Origin: Jannaschia helgolandensis
GTDB lineage: Bacteria > Pseudomonadota > Alphaproteobacteria > Rhodobacterales > Rhodobacteraceae
DNA: 64,000 nucleotides
Reading direction: 5' to 3'
Assembly (NCBI RefSeq): GCF_900109285.1
Contig: NZ_FNZQ01000001.1
Coordinates: 1-64,000, forward strand
Below the pieces are notes generated by a model. It was not told the DNA's origin, did not search any database, and saw nothing but the letters and a program-made list of their open reading frames with translations. Each line of letters begins with the position of its first letter. Positions within the stretch are counted from its first letter, which is position 1. This document shows positions 34,831 to 43,065 of this stretch, piece after piece. Made by a program: the position numbers and the translations under genes.

Positions 34831-34886
34831 TGTCAAGAAAGATAGTGGAGAAGACAGTCGGGACAACTTGGGGGGTTCGCGTCTAG
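34830..34886 (+). CDS. 18-codon ORF, putative leader peptide
   Basis: The GTG-initiated ORF encodes MSRKIVEKTVGTTWGVRV and ends in TAG. It has the strongest possible ribosome site just upstream. The peptide is basic and not hydrophobic, and has no run of one amino acid as in classical attenuators. Downstream come a small hairpin including the stop codon (TAGGG 34884-34888 with CCCTA 34893-34897), an SD-complementary segment and a Rho-independent terminator. It lies between yhhQ and arfB. It may be a regulatory leader or a stand-alone small protein/RNA unit; I recognise no family. Confidence 0.5.
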   Translation: MSRKIVEKTVGTTWGVRV

Positions 34887-34935
34887 GGCAGCCCCTAAAC
34901 GTCTGATAACCTTAGGTTGATGCGTCTAACCGACC

Positions 34936-34944
34936 TCACCTCCT
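34936..34944 (+). other. Anti-Shine-Dalgarno-like segment
   Basis: TCACCTCCT is perfectly complementary to AGGAGGTGA at 34817-34825, and it is continued by GATCCTTTC, so the stretch resembles a rearranged 16S tail. It could pair with the upstream SD, or bind other mRNAs' SDs in trans. Inferred from complementarity only. Confidence 0.45.
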
Positions 34945-34955
34945 GATCCTTTCGG

Positions 34956-34990
34956 AAGGCCGCCCTCGCACTTTGGGGGCGGCCTTCTTT
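34956..34990 (+). terminator. Rho-independent terminator
   Basis: A 10-bp perfect stem (AAGGCCGCCC at 34956-34965, GGGCGGCCTT at 34977-34986) with an 11-nt loop runs into TTCTTT. It ends the small-ORF transcript before arfB. A shorter hairpin (CCTT-TCGG-AAGG, 34948-34959) overlaps its 5' arm and could compete. Confidence 0.85.
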
Positions 34991-35003
34991 GCCATTTGCC
35001 GCC

Positions 35004-35045
35004 GGTATTACGCCAATGCATACGAGGGTATTACCCCGGTATTAC
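35004..35045. repeat. Iterated GGTATTAC units upstream of arfB
   Basis: GGTATTAC occurs at 35004-35011, 35027-35034 and 35038-35045. A degenerate unit ending TAC at 35023 fills the gap, so TAC recurs every 11-12 bp. The units are the reverse complement of the GTAATAC array at 12157-12209. They end 26 bp before the arfB start. Confidence 0.55.
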
Positions 35046-35071
35046 CCAATTCGCTGCCCAAAGGCTCCTCC

Positions 35072-35491
35072 ATGCCCCTGACCATCACGCCGCAGATCGA
35101 ACTTCAGGACTGGGAAATCACCGAGACCTTCGTGCGCGCCTCCGGGCCCGGCGGGCAGAACGTGAACAAGGTGTCGAGCGCCGTGGAATTGCGGTTCGAG
35201 GCGGAACGCTCGCCCAGCCTGCCCGGCCCGGTCAAGACGCGGCTTCGGCGTCTGGCGGGGCGGCGCTGGACGAAGGAGGGGGCGGTGGTGCTGCAGGTCT
35301 CCGAAGAACGCAGCCAAGCCCGCAACCGGGAGATCGCGCGGGACCGGTTGGTGGAGTTGGTGCGGGCAGCGGCACACAAGCCCAAGCCGCGTGTGAAGAC
35401 GAAGGTATCGCAGAACCAGAAGCGCAAGCGGGTGGAGGCGAAGAAGAAGCGCGGGGAGGTCAAGGCGCTCAGGGGTGGGGTGGATTTGTAG
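35072..35491 (+). CDS. arfB: Alternative ribosome-rescue peptidyl-tRNA hydrolase
   Basis: This 139-aa ArfB (YaeJ)-type protein releases peptide from ribosomes stalled without a stop codon. It has the catalytic GGQ loop in SGPGGQNVNKVSSAVELRF near residue 27 and a basic C-terminal tail (KQNQKRKRVEAKKKRGEVK-like) that enters the empty mRNA channel. Start ATG 35072 matches the family N-terminus (MPLTITPQIELQDWEI). The frame extends upstream into the terminator region without homology. With smpB also present in the window, both rescue routes are encoded. Confidence 0.92.
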   Translation: MPLTITPQIELQDWEITETFVRASGPGGQNVNKVSSAVELRFEAERSPSLPGPVKTRLRRLAGRRWTKEGAVVLQVSEERSQARNREIARDRLVELVRAAAHKPKPRVKTKVSQNQKRKRVEAKKKRGEVKALRGGVDL

Positions 35492-35679
35492 GGCTGAGAG
35501 ACACTGTATGACTTCCACATTGACATAGGTTGCCTCAAGTTTTGGTCACTGAGACTGCTATGGAAAGTTCATGGAACGTTCCGTGACATTGCAAATGACA
35601 ACAAAAAACAAATGCGTTACTTTTCAATATCTTAAATTGACACTTCTTCGAAAAGAGTAGTTACCAAAAGATGAACAAC

Positions 35680-37095
35680 CTAGCTCCCTTCTTGTGCAAA
35701 ATAAGGAAGATAGCGTGCAAACTTCCGCGACTTACCCACAGCCGGATCTGGTATGATCATACCAGAGTCTACCGTGGCTTTGATGATCCGAGACACAGCT
35801 GAAGTATCGGGGCCACTTCCAAATCGCTCTCGGAGCGTGTCATTTGTCATCGGTTCGCGCATCACATACTTGAGAACAGCATGTTGATAGCAAGCGCGCG
35901 TCTTGTCATCTTGGGTCATCGCCTCGAATGATCGATGACCATGCACAATTGCCTTCGTGGACTCAAACTCTGCGATGAATTCTGGGGCAGGAAGTTGATA
36001 CATCTCAGCTGCAGAAACTACCCTATCGATACCGCTGCTACGCTCTTCGCAGATTTTCAATTGCCTCATCACCCAAGTCAAACGCTCATTTCGAGACCTA
36101 TGACCATCGATAAATCTCTCAACTGGAACAACCGGCAATCCAGGGTTTGATATTTCAATCCTGTTTTGATAAATTTCAATTATCGGACTGGTTCCAGAAA
36201 CTTCTAGGTCTTGATGAATCAAGGCATTGGCAACAAGTTCTCTGAGCGGCCTCTCGGGAAATAGGGGTGCGGTCGTTCGCAAAGCATTTTCAAGAACCTC
36301 ATTCTGAGGCATTGAATCCATAGCGCTACGAACCAGCCCACTAAATCCGACAGCATAACCACGCCGCCCCACAATATCCTTCCGGGTGTCTAGTTTGTCA
36401 TTTCCATTGTAAATTATGAGACGAGGGGCTTTCCTCTCAAGAGGCGGAAAAATTGACAAATCATTTGAAAGTAGAAGGCCAGCCATATTCGTAAGAATGT
36501 AAGCGGACCCATTTCCTTCAATAAGTCGAGCATCAACAAGACGACCAATTTTCTCATCGTCGCTTCCACCTTCGGGATGTCCCCATATAGAAAGAAAGGA
36601 CCCAACATCAAGTAACTCAAAGACTTCTGCCGCCGAAACTCCGGAGACTAGCGGCTGCATGCCCCACTCTAGCCTGCCCTCACTGAAGATAGATCGAAGC
36701 CGATCTTCGGTCATGGCTACAAGCTCTTCCCCCGACCGCATCCAGTAGGCACCGCGATATTGGTAGCATGTTCCTGCCGGCCGGCTAGGTATACGTAATG
36801 CTAGTACTCTTTTATCATCGAGACGCATTTGGGACACTTCAACATTTAAGCCAGTATTCTGACGTATCTGTGAAGTGATTTGCTCTAGATTTGGAAAAAC
36901 CGAGGTGCCCACGATGGTACGAGGAGGCACATCAGAGACACCGAAAACGATAAACCCACCACGTTCATTTGCGATCGCTACAACATATTTGAACAGCTTT
37001 TCGCGATCATAAGAAGTCTTGGCTTCTTTAAACTCCAAACCAGACGTTTCACGGGGCTGAGATATCAGGTTACGCAGGCGTTCGGTAGAAATCAT
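35680..37095 (-). CDS. AlbA_2/Schlafen-type DNA-binding domain protein with C-terminal ATPase-like domain
   Basis: This 471-aa protein starts with an AlbA_2 (Schlafen-like) domain: SGLEFKEAKTSYDREKLFKY and VAIANERGGFIVFGVSD (residues about 18-55). Later come RPLRELVANALIHQDLEVSG and YQNRIEISNPGLP, the HATPase-like part of the COG2865 family. The C-terminus looks like a winged helix (LKYVMREPMTNDTLRERFG). Base composition is far more AT-rich than every neighbour, with codons such as ATA, AGA and TTT frequent, indicating recent transfer. It lies 37 nt behind pncB with its own GAGGA site. Relatives are annotated as transcriptional regulators or suspected defence proteins; the role here is unknown. 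The 188 bp between it and arfB is AT-rich and empty. Confidence 0.8.
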   Translation of the reverse strand: MISTERLRNLISQPRETSGLEFKEAKTSYDREKLFKYVVAIANERGGFIVFGVSDVPPRTIVGTSVFPNLEQITSQIRQNTGLNVEVSQMRLDDKRVLALRIPSRPAGTCYQYRGAYWMRSGEELVAMTEDRLRSIFSEGRLEWGMQPLVSGVSAAEVFELLDVGSFLSIWGHPEGGSDDEKIGRLVDARLIEGNGSAYILTNMAGLLLSNDLSIFPPLERKAPRLIIYNGNDKLDTRKDIVGRRGYAVGFSGLVRSAMDSMPQNEVLENALRTTAPLFPERPLRELVANALIHQDLEVSGTSPIIEIYQNRIEISNPGLPVVPVERFIDGHRSRNERLTWVMRQLKICEERSSGIDRVVSAAEMYQLPAPEFIAEFESTKAIVHGHRSFEAMTQDDKTRACYQHAVLKYVMREPMTNDTLRERFGSGPDTSAVSRIIKATVDSGMIIPDPAVGKSRKFARYLPYFAQEGS

Positions 37096-37132
37096 AGTAT
37101 CCTCACATCTTACTCCTAGAATACTACCTCAC

Positions 37133-38425
37133 CTAAACCACAACCTCGACCCCAACCTGCTCGCCAACCCCAAACACCCGCTTGTAGCGCGCCACCTCGT
37201 CCTCCGGCCCCATCGCCTTCTTCGGATTGTCCGACAGCTTCACCGTCGGCCTGCCATCGGCAGACACCGCCTTGCACACGAGGGAAAACGGCGCCAGCGC
37301 GTCGCCATCGACCAGCCCCCGGAAATCGTTGGTCAGCAGCGTCCCCCAACCAAACGACACGCGGACGCGGCCCTGAAACTGGGCGTGGAGTTCCTCGATC
37401 TTGGCGACGTCCAGGCCGTCGGAGAAGATGACGAGTTTGTCGCGGGGGTCCTCGCCCCGCTCCTGCCACCAGCGGATCGCGGTTTCCGCCCCGGTGGCCG
37501 GGTCGCCGGAATCGACGCGGATACCGGTCCAGCCGGCCAGCCAGTCGGGGGCGTTCGCCAGAAAGCCGGGCGTGCCGTAGGTGTCGGGCAGGATGATGCG
37601 CAGGTTGCCGTCATGCTCCTCCTGCCAGTCGGCCAGCACGTCATAGGGGGCCTGCGCCAGTTCGGCGTCGCTGTCGGCGAGTGCGGCATAGACCATCGGC
37701 AGTTCGTGGGCGTTGGTGCCGATCGCCTCCACATCGTTGTTCTTGGCGATCAGGCAGTTGGAGGTGCCGGCGAAATTGGCGCCCAGCCCCTCGCCCAATG
37801 CCTGCACGCACCAGTCCTGCCAGAGGAAGGAATGGCGGCGCCGGGTGCCGAAGTCGGCGAGGCGGAGGCCGTCGAGGTCGCGCAGGCGTTCGACCTTTTC
37901 CCAGACGCGGGTCATGGCGCGGGCATAGAGGACCTGGGTCTCGAAGCGGCCCATGTCCTTGAGGACGGCGCGGGAGCGGAGTTCCATCAGGATGGCGAGG
38001 GCGGGGATTTCCCAGAGCATGACCTCGGGCCATGTGCCTTCGAAGGTGAGTTCGTATTGGTCGCCGTGGCGTTCGAGGTGATAGGGCGGCAGGCGGAGCT
38101 TTTCGAACCATTCCATGAAATCGGGGCGGAACATCTGGCGTTTGCCGTAGAAGGTATTGCCGCGCAGCCAGGTGGATTCGCCGCGCGACAGGGAGAGCGT
38201 GCGGACGTGGTCGAGTTGTTCGCGGAGTTCGCCCTCGTCGACGAGGTCGGCCAGCGGGATATGGGTGGAGCGGTTGATGAGCGAGAAGCGGACCTGTGTG
38301 CGCGGGCGGTTGCGGAACACCGACTGGCACATCAGCAGTTTGTAGAAATCGGTGTCGATGAGGGAGCGGACGATCGGGTCGATCTTCCACTTGTGGTTCC
38401 AGACGCGCGTGGCGATGTCCTGCAT
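37133..38425 (-). CDS. pncB: Nicotinate phosphoribosyltransferase
   Basis: This 430-aa enzyme joins nicotinate and PRPP to give nicotinate mononucleotide in NAD salvage. It starts MQDIATRVWNHKWKIDPIV and includes LIDTDFYKLLMCQSVF, LADFGTRRRHSFLWQD (with the phosphorylatable His), GTSNCLIAKNNDVEAIGT and IRVDSGDPATGAE. The length is typical of the E. coli-like form. A GGGAG site precedes the ATG. The nicotinamidase gene pncA lies 2.7 kb away on the same strand and would supply its substrate. Confidence 0.95.
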   Translation of the reverse strand: MQDIATRVWNHKWKIDPIVRSLIDTDFYKLLMCQSVFRNRPRTQVRFSLINRSTHIPLADLVDEGELREQLDHVRTLSLSRGESTWLRGNTFYGKRQMFRPDFMEWFEKLRLPPYHLERHGDQYELTFEGTWPEVMLWEIPALAILMELRSRAVLKDMGRFETQVLYARAMTRVWEKVERLRDLDGLRLADFGTRRRHSFLWQDWCVQALGEGLGANFAGTSNCLIAKNNDVEAIGTNAHELPMVYAALADSDAELAQAPYDVLADWQEEHDGNLRIILPDTYGTPGFLANAPDWLAGWTGIRVDSGDPATGAETAIRWWQERGEDPRDKLVIFSDGLDVAKIEELHAQFQGRVRVSFGWGTLLTNDFRGLVDGDALAPFSLVCKAVSADGRPTVKLSDNPKKAMGPEDEVARYKRVFGVGEQVGVEVVV

Positions 38426-38482
38426 TTCGGCTCTCCCTGTCCCGTTGGGTTTGGAGCATGGGGCGGCGGGGGCGTCCAGCCG

Positions 38483-39244
38483 TTATCCCGCGCCGCGGGT
38501 CAGGCCGCGGGCCAGGCGGCGGCGCTCGGCGTCCAGCGATTTCGGGCTGTGGCGGGCGGATTTGAGGGCGTCGGGGGCGGGTGTGCCCCGCAGGGCGGCG
38601 GTGGCGATGGCGCGCAGGTTGTAGGTGTGGACCGGGGTGGTGCCGTGGAGGGCGGCGCGGGCCAGCGCATGGACCGTGATGGTGATGATTTGCGCCGGGA
38701 GGGTGCCGGTGCCGGGTTTGGCATGGCCTTCGGCGATGGCTTCGCAGGCGGTCACGTCGCGGCTGACGTAGGTGCGGCAGATCATCGGGCGGGCCGCGTA
38801 GGCGCGGCAGAGGCGGGTCGCGGGGTCGAGCGCCGGGCAGGCCTGCGGGTGCCATTGGGTGCCGTCGGGTGTGCCTTGCAGCGGGATGAGCGCGGCGTGG
38901 AGGGTTCGGGCCTCGGCCGCCGTGACGGTTCCGCCATCGTCGCCGGGCAGGATGCAGCAGAAGGCGCAGCCGGACTTGCAGTCGAGACCCGGAGGTTCGG
39001 GCGTGCGGTCGAGGAGGGCCAGGCCAATCGCACGCGCCGCCTCGCCCGAGGACAGGTCGCGGAGGGCGTCGGCGAAGGTGCGGGACGGATCGAGCCAGCC
39101 CAGAAGCAACGCGCGCGCCTGTTCGGTAACCTGCGGCGGCGATCCGGGCAGGCGTGCGGCGGTAATGGCGGCGCGCAGGGACGCGGTGTCGTGGGGCGGG
39201 CCGGGTTTGGCGGCGCGGCGTGCGGCGCGGGGGGATCTGGGCAT
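38483..39244 (-). CDS. YkgJ-type cysteine-cluster protein
   Basis: This 253-aa protein has a central metal-binding cysteine cluster: CKSGCAFCCILPGDD, then ACPALDPATRLCRAYAARP and MICRTYVSRDVTACEA. This pattern is that of the CxxCxxCC/YkgJ (UPF0153-like) family, probably binding zinc or an Fe-S cluster. The N-terminus is arginine/proline-rich and may start slightly downstream. It lies 57 nt before pncB on the same strand, so the two may be cotranscribed. Function unknown. Confidence 0.8.
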   Translation of the reverse strand: MPRSPRAARRAAKPGPPHDTASLRAAITAARLPGSPPQVTEQARALLLGWLDPSRTFADALRDLSSGEAARAIGLALLDRTPEPPGLDCKSGCAFCCILPGDDGGTVTAAEARTLHAALIPLQGTPDGTQWHPQACPALDPATRLCRAYAARPMICRTYVSRDVTACEAIAEGHAKPGTGTLPAQIITITVHALARAALHGTTPVHTYNLRAIATAALRGTPAPDALKSARHSPKSLDAERRRLARGLTRGAG

Positions 39245-39303
39245 CAGCGACCTTCGGGCAGGAACGGAGACTGTTTAAACCAAGGACAACCTTGGGCAGC
39301 CAG

Positions 39304-39330
39304 CAAAAAGGGAGCGCGAACGCCCCCTTT
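39304..39330 (-). terminator. Rho-independent terminator of the BCCT gene
   Basis: On the minus strand GGGGGCG-TTCG-CGCTCCC forms a 7-bp stem (one G-U) capped by a UUCG tetraloop and followed by TTTTT. It lies about 20 nt past the stop of the BCCT transporter gene and separates it from the cysteine-cluster gene. Confidence 0.85.
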
Positions 39331-39350
39331 CCGGTCGATATGACCGCAGT

Positions 39351-41030
39351 TTACTCTGCTGGCGTCAGCGGAACATCCACGGTGGTGGCGATGCCCGCCC
39401 GTTCGCGGCGACCGTCGTTGATGATCGCCTTGATGAGCGAGATTGCCATCAGCACCATCACCAGGCTGAACGGCAATGCGCCGATCACCATGGCTGTCTG
39501 GATCGCTGCGATATCGCCGACGATCAGCAGCGCGGCCACCACCAGCCCGAGGGCAGAGCCCCAGAAAATGATGTGGGGCCGCGCCTTGGGGCCTTCGTCG
39601 CCCGCCGCATTGATCGTGTTGACGATCAGCACCGCGGAGTCCGCCGATGTGACGAGGTAGGTCATCAGCAGGATCACGATGATCACGGCCATGAGCCAGG
39701 ACAGGAGCGGGCTGAACGGTTCGATCATCAGCTGCGTCATGGCGAAGATCTTGTCACCATCCGGCGCCGCGAAGATGGCTCCGTTCGCCTCGCCGTTGAG
39801 TTCCAGTGCGATGGCGGTACCGCCTGCATAGGCAAACCAGATAAAGCACATGAAAGCGGGCACGATCAGCGCGCCCATAACGAATTCGCGGATCGTCCGA
39901 CCGCGCGAGATGCGCGCCAGGAACAGTCCGACAAAGGGAGCGAAGGCGACCCACCAGGCCCAGTAGAACACCGTCCAGGCCCCCTGCCAATTGGCAAGCT
40001 GGTCGGGCACGGAGTTCGGGATGCCGTCACTGCGTTCGACATTGAAGAGCATGCCGGGCAGCGAAATCAGATAGTCGAACGTGCCTGCGAACAGCGCCCA
40101 GGCCCCGTAAAGCGTGGCCCCGAAAATCAGGAAGAAGCCGAGCAGGAAGATCGACAGCACCATATTGATGTTCGACAGCCACTTGATGCCCTTGCCGACA
40201 CCTGACAGCGCCGACAGCGTCGAGGCCCCCATGATGATGAACAGCGCGAACAGGATGCCGCCGCTGGACGGATTGCCTTCGGCGGTGGTCAGCCAGTCGC
40301 CGATACCGATCCGCGACATGCCCGCGACGAACTGGTTCACGCCAAAGCCCAGCGTCTGCGCGACACCCAGAATGGTGGCGACAACGGCGACGATGTCGAT
40401 GACGTGGCCCAGCCAGCCCGACAGGCGATCACCGAACAGCGGCGTCAGCGCCGACCGGATCGTCAGAGGCAGGCCACGGCGATAGGCGAAGAACGCCAGC
40501 GCAAGTCCGATGATCGCATAGGTGGACCAGGCGGACAGGCCCCAGTGCAGGAAGCTGTAGGTAAAGGAATTCAGCCTGTTGGCTTCGCTGCTGGCCTCGG
40601 CCAGCCCCATGATGACACGGGGATTGGTCTGAAAGTGATAGATCGGTTCAGCCACCGACCAGGTCAGCATGCCGACACCGATTCCGGCCCCGAACATCAT
40701 CGAAAACCACGAAAAATTGTCGAATTCCGGCCGATCGGTATCGGCCCCCAGACGCATGCGGCCCGCGGCGGGCCAGATGGCAAGACCAAGGCAGACCAGA
40801 AGGAAGCTACCGATCACATAGATGTACCAGGTCGCGAAATTCGTGAGGATCAGCTTGTTAAGTCCGGTCAGTACGGCGCCGGCCTGGGTCGGAAAGATCA
40901 CCGCCCACAGGATCAGAACCGCAATGATGATCTTCGCCGGGATCGTGACGCGTGTGGCGAAACCATTGTAGAACCCGCCGTCGTGCGTATCTATCGGAAG
41001 ATCGGTAAGGGGTGGTTCGATGTTAGCCAT
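39351..41030 (-). CDS. BCCT-family betaine/choline/carnitine transporter
   Basis: This 559-aa secondary transporter has twelve predicted spans and imports a quaternary-ammonium compound (or DMSP-like osmolyte) with Na+ or H+. Family landmarks are SMMFGAGIGVGMLTWSVAEP, LHWGLSAWSTYAIIGLALAF, GFGVNQFVAGM and FYWAWWVAFAPFVGLFLARI. The longer frame opens at 41153, but I use ATG 41030 (MANIEPPLTD), which has GGGAGG seven bases upstream. It ends at a strong terminator. The substrate cannot be assigned from sequence. Confidence 0.93.
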   Translation of the reverse strand: MANIEPPLTDLPIDTHDGGFYNGFATRVTIPAKIIIAVLILWAVIFPTQAGAVLTGLNKLILTNFATWYIYVIGSFLLVCLGLAIWPAAGRMRLGADTDRPEFDNFSWFSMMFGAGIGVGMLTWSVAEPIYHFQTNPRVIMGLAEASSEANRLNSFTYSFLHWGLSAWSTYAIIGLALAFFAYRRGLPLTIRSALTPLFGDRLSGWLGHVIDIVAVVATILGVAQTLGFGVNQFVAGMSRIGIGDWLTTAEGNPSSGGILFALFIIMGASTLSALSGVGKGIKWLSNINMVLSIFLLGFFLIFGATLYGAWALFAGTFDYLISLPGMLFNVERSDGIPNSVPDQLANWQGAWTVFYWAWWVAFAPFVGLFLARISRGRTIREFVMGALIVPAFMCFIWFAYAGGTAIALELNGEANGAIFAAPDGDKIFAMTQLMIEPFSPLLSWLMAVIIVILLMTYLVTSADSAVLIVNTINAAGDEGPKARPHIIFWGSALGLVVAALLIVGDIAAIQTAMVIGALPFSLVMVLMAISLIKAIINDGRRERAGIATTVDVPLTPAE

Positions 41031-41176
41031 ATCAGTGCCTCCCACGGCGATTGTGCCACGAACAATACGTTCGGTCCTGCCACAACCGGGCAGCAATTGC
41101 GACATGACTTGCCTGAATACGACATTAATTTGCAGATCGAGGCCGGAAAGCAAGCGATTTGGCGACTGCTCGCAGA

Positions 41177-41797
41177 CTAGTCGACCAGTGCCACACCCGC
41201 CTTTTTCATCGCCGTTCGCGCCGCCGCCAGCGAGCCGTCGAGGTCGATAGCGCGACTCAGATCCTCGCGCACGGCCACATCAAACCCCAGCTGCGCGGCG
41301 TCCAGCGCCGAGAAGTTGACGCAGAAATCGGTCGCCAGCCCGACAAGTGTCAGGTCGCTGATATTCAGCGCGCGCAGCAGACCTTCCAGCCCGGTCGGAG
41401 TTTCATGATCGTTCTCGAAAAACGCGGAATAGCTGTCGACGGCGGGGTTGAAGCCCTTGCGGATGACGGCACGGGCGCGGTCGGTGTGCAGGTCGGGGTA
41501 GAACGCGGCGTCCCGCGTGCCCTGGATGCAATGATCGGGCCAGAGGACCTGAGCGCCGTAGGGCATGTCGATCACGTCATAGGGCGCACGGCCGGGATGC
41601 GAGGACGCAAAGGACGAATGGCCCGCCGGATGCCAGTCCTGCGTCAGGATCACATGGTCGAAATCCACCATCAGCGCGTTGATGCCCGGCACGATTTCGT
41701 CGCCGCCGGGCACGGCGAGATTGCCGCCGGGGCAGAAGCCGGTCTGCACGTCGATGACGATAAGGGCGCGTGTGTCGGTCTTGGCGGCGGCGGTCAT
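41177..41797 (-). CDS. pncA: Nicotinamidase
   Basis: This 206-aa isochorismatase-fold amidase converts nicotinamide to nicotinate and ammonia. The catalytic triad is visible: Asp in VIDVQTGFCPGG, Lys in VIRKGFNP and Cys in GLATDFCVNFSALDA. The metal site is QDWHPAGHSSFAS. The length is standard, and AGGAG precedes the ATG at 41797. With pncB it forms the two-step deamidating NAD salvage route. It is divergent from trhO, with 69 bp between. Confidence 0.95.
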   Translation of the reverse strand: MTAAAKTDTRALIVIDVQTGFCPGGNLAVPGGDEIVPGINALMVDFDHVILTQDWHPAGHSSFASSHPGRAPYDVIDMPYGAQVLWPDHCIQGTRDAAFYPDLHTDRARAVIRKGFNPAVDSYSAFFENDHETPTGLEGLLRALNISDLTLVGLATDFCVNFSALDAAQLGFDVAVREDLSRAIDLDGSLAAARTAMKKAGVALVD

Positions 41798-41866
41798 GGC
41801 GGCACTCCTGATGTTCGAGGCGACCCTAATGCTTGAGGCACCGGGGGCAACGGCTTATGGCGCGGG

Positions 41867-42769
41867 ATGATGTTCACGGTCGCCGCCCTTTATCGGTTCA
41901 CGCCCCTGCCCGACCCGCACGCGCTGCGCGGGCCGTTGCTGGACCTGTGCCTGGCGAACGGCGTGACCGGAACGCTGTTGCTGGCGCCCGAGGGCATCAA
42001 CGGCACCATCGCGGGCCCGTCGGACGGCATCGCCGCCGTGCTGGCGCATTTGCGCGCCCTGCCCGGCTGCGCCGATCTGGAGCCGAAATACGCGCAGGCG
42101 GAGGTCGCGCCGTTCGGTCGGATGCGGGTGCGGGTGAAGCGGGAAATCGTGACGATGGGCCAGCCGGACGTCGACCCGCTGGCGGGGGTCGGGCGATACG
42201 TGGCACCGGGCGACTGGAATGCGGTGGTGCGCGATCCGCAGACGGTCGTGATCGACACGCGCAACGCCTATGAGGTCGCCATCGGAAGTTTCGAAGGGGC
42301 CGTGGACCCGCAGACCGAGGCCTTCGGCGATTTCCCTGCGTGGTGGGCGGCGAACGCCGACCGGCTGAGGGGCAAGCGCGTGGCGATGTTCTGCACGGGC
42401 GGCATCCGCTGCGAGAAATCCACGGCTTACCTTCGCGGACAAGGGGTGGAGGATGTGGTGCACTTGCAGGGCGGCATCCTGAAGTACCTGGAGGAAGTGC
42501 CCGCGGCGGACAGCCTGTGGCAGGGGGCATGCTTCGTGTTCGACGACCGCGTCAGTGTCGGGCACGGGCTGGAACCGGGCGGTCATGTGCTGTGCCATGC
42601 CTGTCGCCGACCGCTGGAGCCATGCGATACCGAACGTCCGGAATATGAAGCGGGCGTGCAGTGCCATCACTGCGTCGACCAGTTTGACGCGAGCGACCGG
42701 GCGCGGTTTCGCGAACGCATGAAACAGATTGCACTGGCCCGCGACCGGGGCGAACGGCACCTGCGCTGA
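41867..42769 (+). CDS. trhO: tRNA uridine(34) hydroxylase (rhodanese domain)
   Basis: This 300-aa TrhO/YceA protein forms 5-hydroxyuridine at wobble position 34 of certain tRNAs. The N-terminal acylphosphatase-like part (TLLLAPEGINGTIAG) is followed by a rhodanese domain with the catalytic Cys in MFCTGGIRCEKSTAYL. The C-terminus holds extra cysteines (LCHACRRPL, GVQCHHCVDQ), probably a metal site. Two ATGs (41867 and 41870) are adjacent. It adds to the tRNA wobble-modification genes at 32-35 kb. Confidence 0.93.
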   Translation: MMFTVAALYRFTPLPDPHALRGPLLDLCLANGVTGTLLLAPEGINGTIAGPSDGIAAVLAHLRALPGCADLEPKYAQAEVAPFGRMRVRVKREIVTMGQPDVDPLAGVGRYVAPGDWNAVVRDPQTVVIDTRNAYEVAIGSFEGAVDPQTEAFGDFPAWWAANADRLRGKRVAMFCTGGIRCEKSTAYLRGQGVEDVVHLQGGILKYLEEVPAADSLWQGACFVFDDRVSVGHGLEPGGHVLCHACRRPLEPCDTERPEYEAGVQCHHCVDQFDASDRARFRERMKQIALARDRGERHLR

Positions 42770-42805
42770 GAATTGCGCGGAATTTTGCCGATACGACGGA
42801 CGAAA

Positions 42806-42925
42806 CTATCGCCCGATGTCGACTTCCTCGGTCTCGTCGGAGGTGCGGGACCAGTGCTGGGTCAGGACGCGCACAAGGACCACAGCCGCGAAAACTGCCG
42901 TTGCCAGCAAGAAAAAATCCGTCAT
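42806..42925 (-). CDS. 39-aa single-span membrane protein
   Basis: The ORF encodes MTDFFLLATAVFAAVVLVRV, then a soluble tail with LTQHWSRTSDETEEVDIGR. It has a clear ribosome site (GGGAGAA six bases before the ATG) and is convergent with trhO, 36 bp from its stop. The hydrophobic N-terminus and acidic tail suggest an inner-membrane peptide. No family is recognised; small proteins like this are often missed by annotation. Confidence 0.6.
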   Translation of the reverse strand: MTDFFLLATAVFAAVVLVRVLTQHWSRTSDETEEVDIGR

Positions 42926-43065
42926 CCGATTCTCCCAAACCGAAACGATGCCGGATTTTTAACATGGGTTGCCGCCCGCTCAAAGCGCGTGTTGTCTGGC
43001 GAAATGGGATGGAGCATCCGGAGCGGATTTGGCGGATCAGGCGAAAATCGCGTGCCGAGAGCATC

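Noticed and set aside
35492-37132. att-type direct repeats bounding the AT-rich island
   Set aside because: I compared both margins by eye and found no direct repeat longer than chance, and no tRNA or integrase is adjacent.
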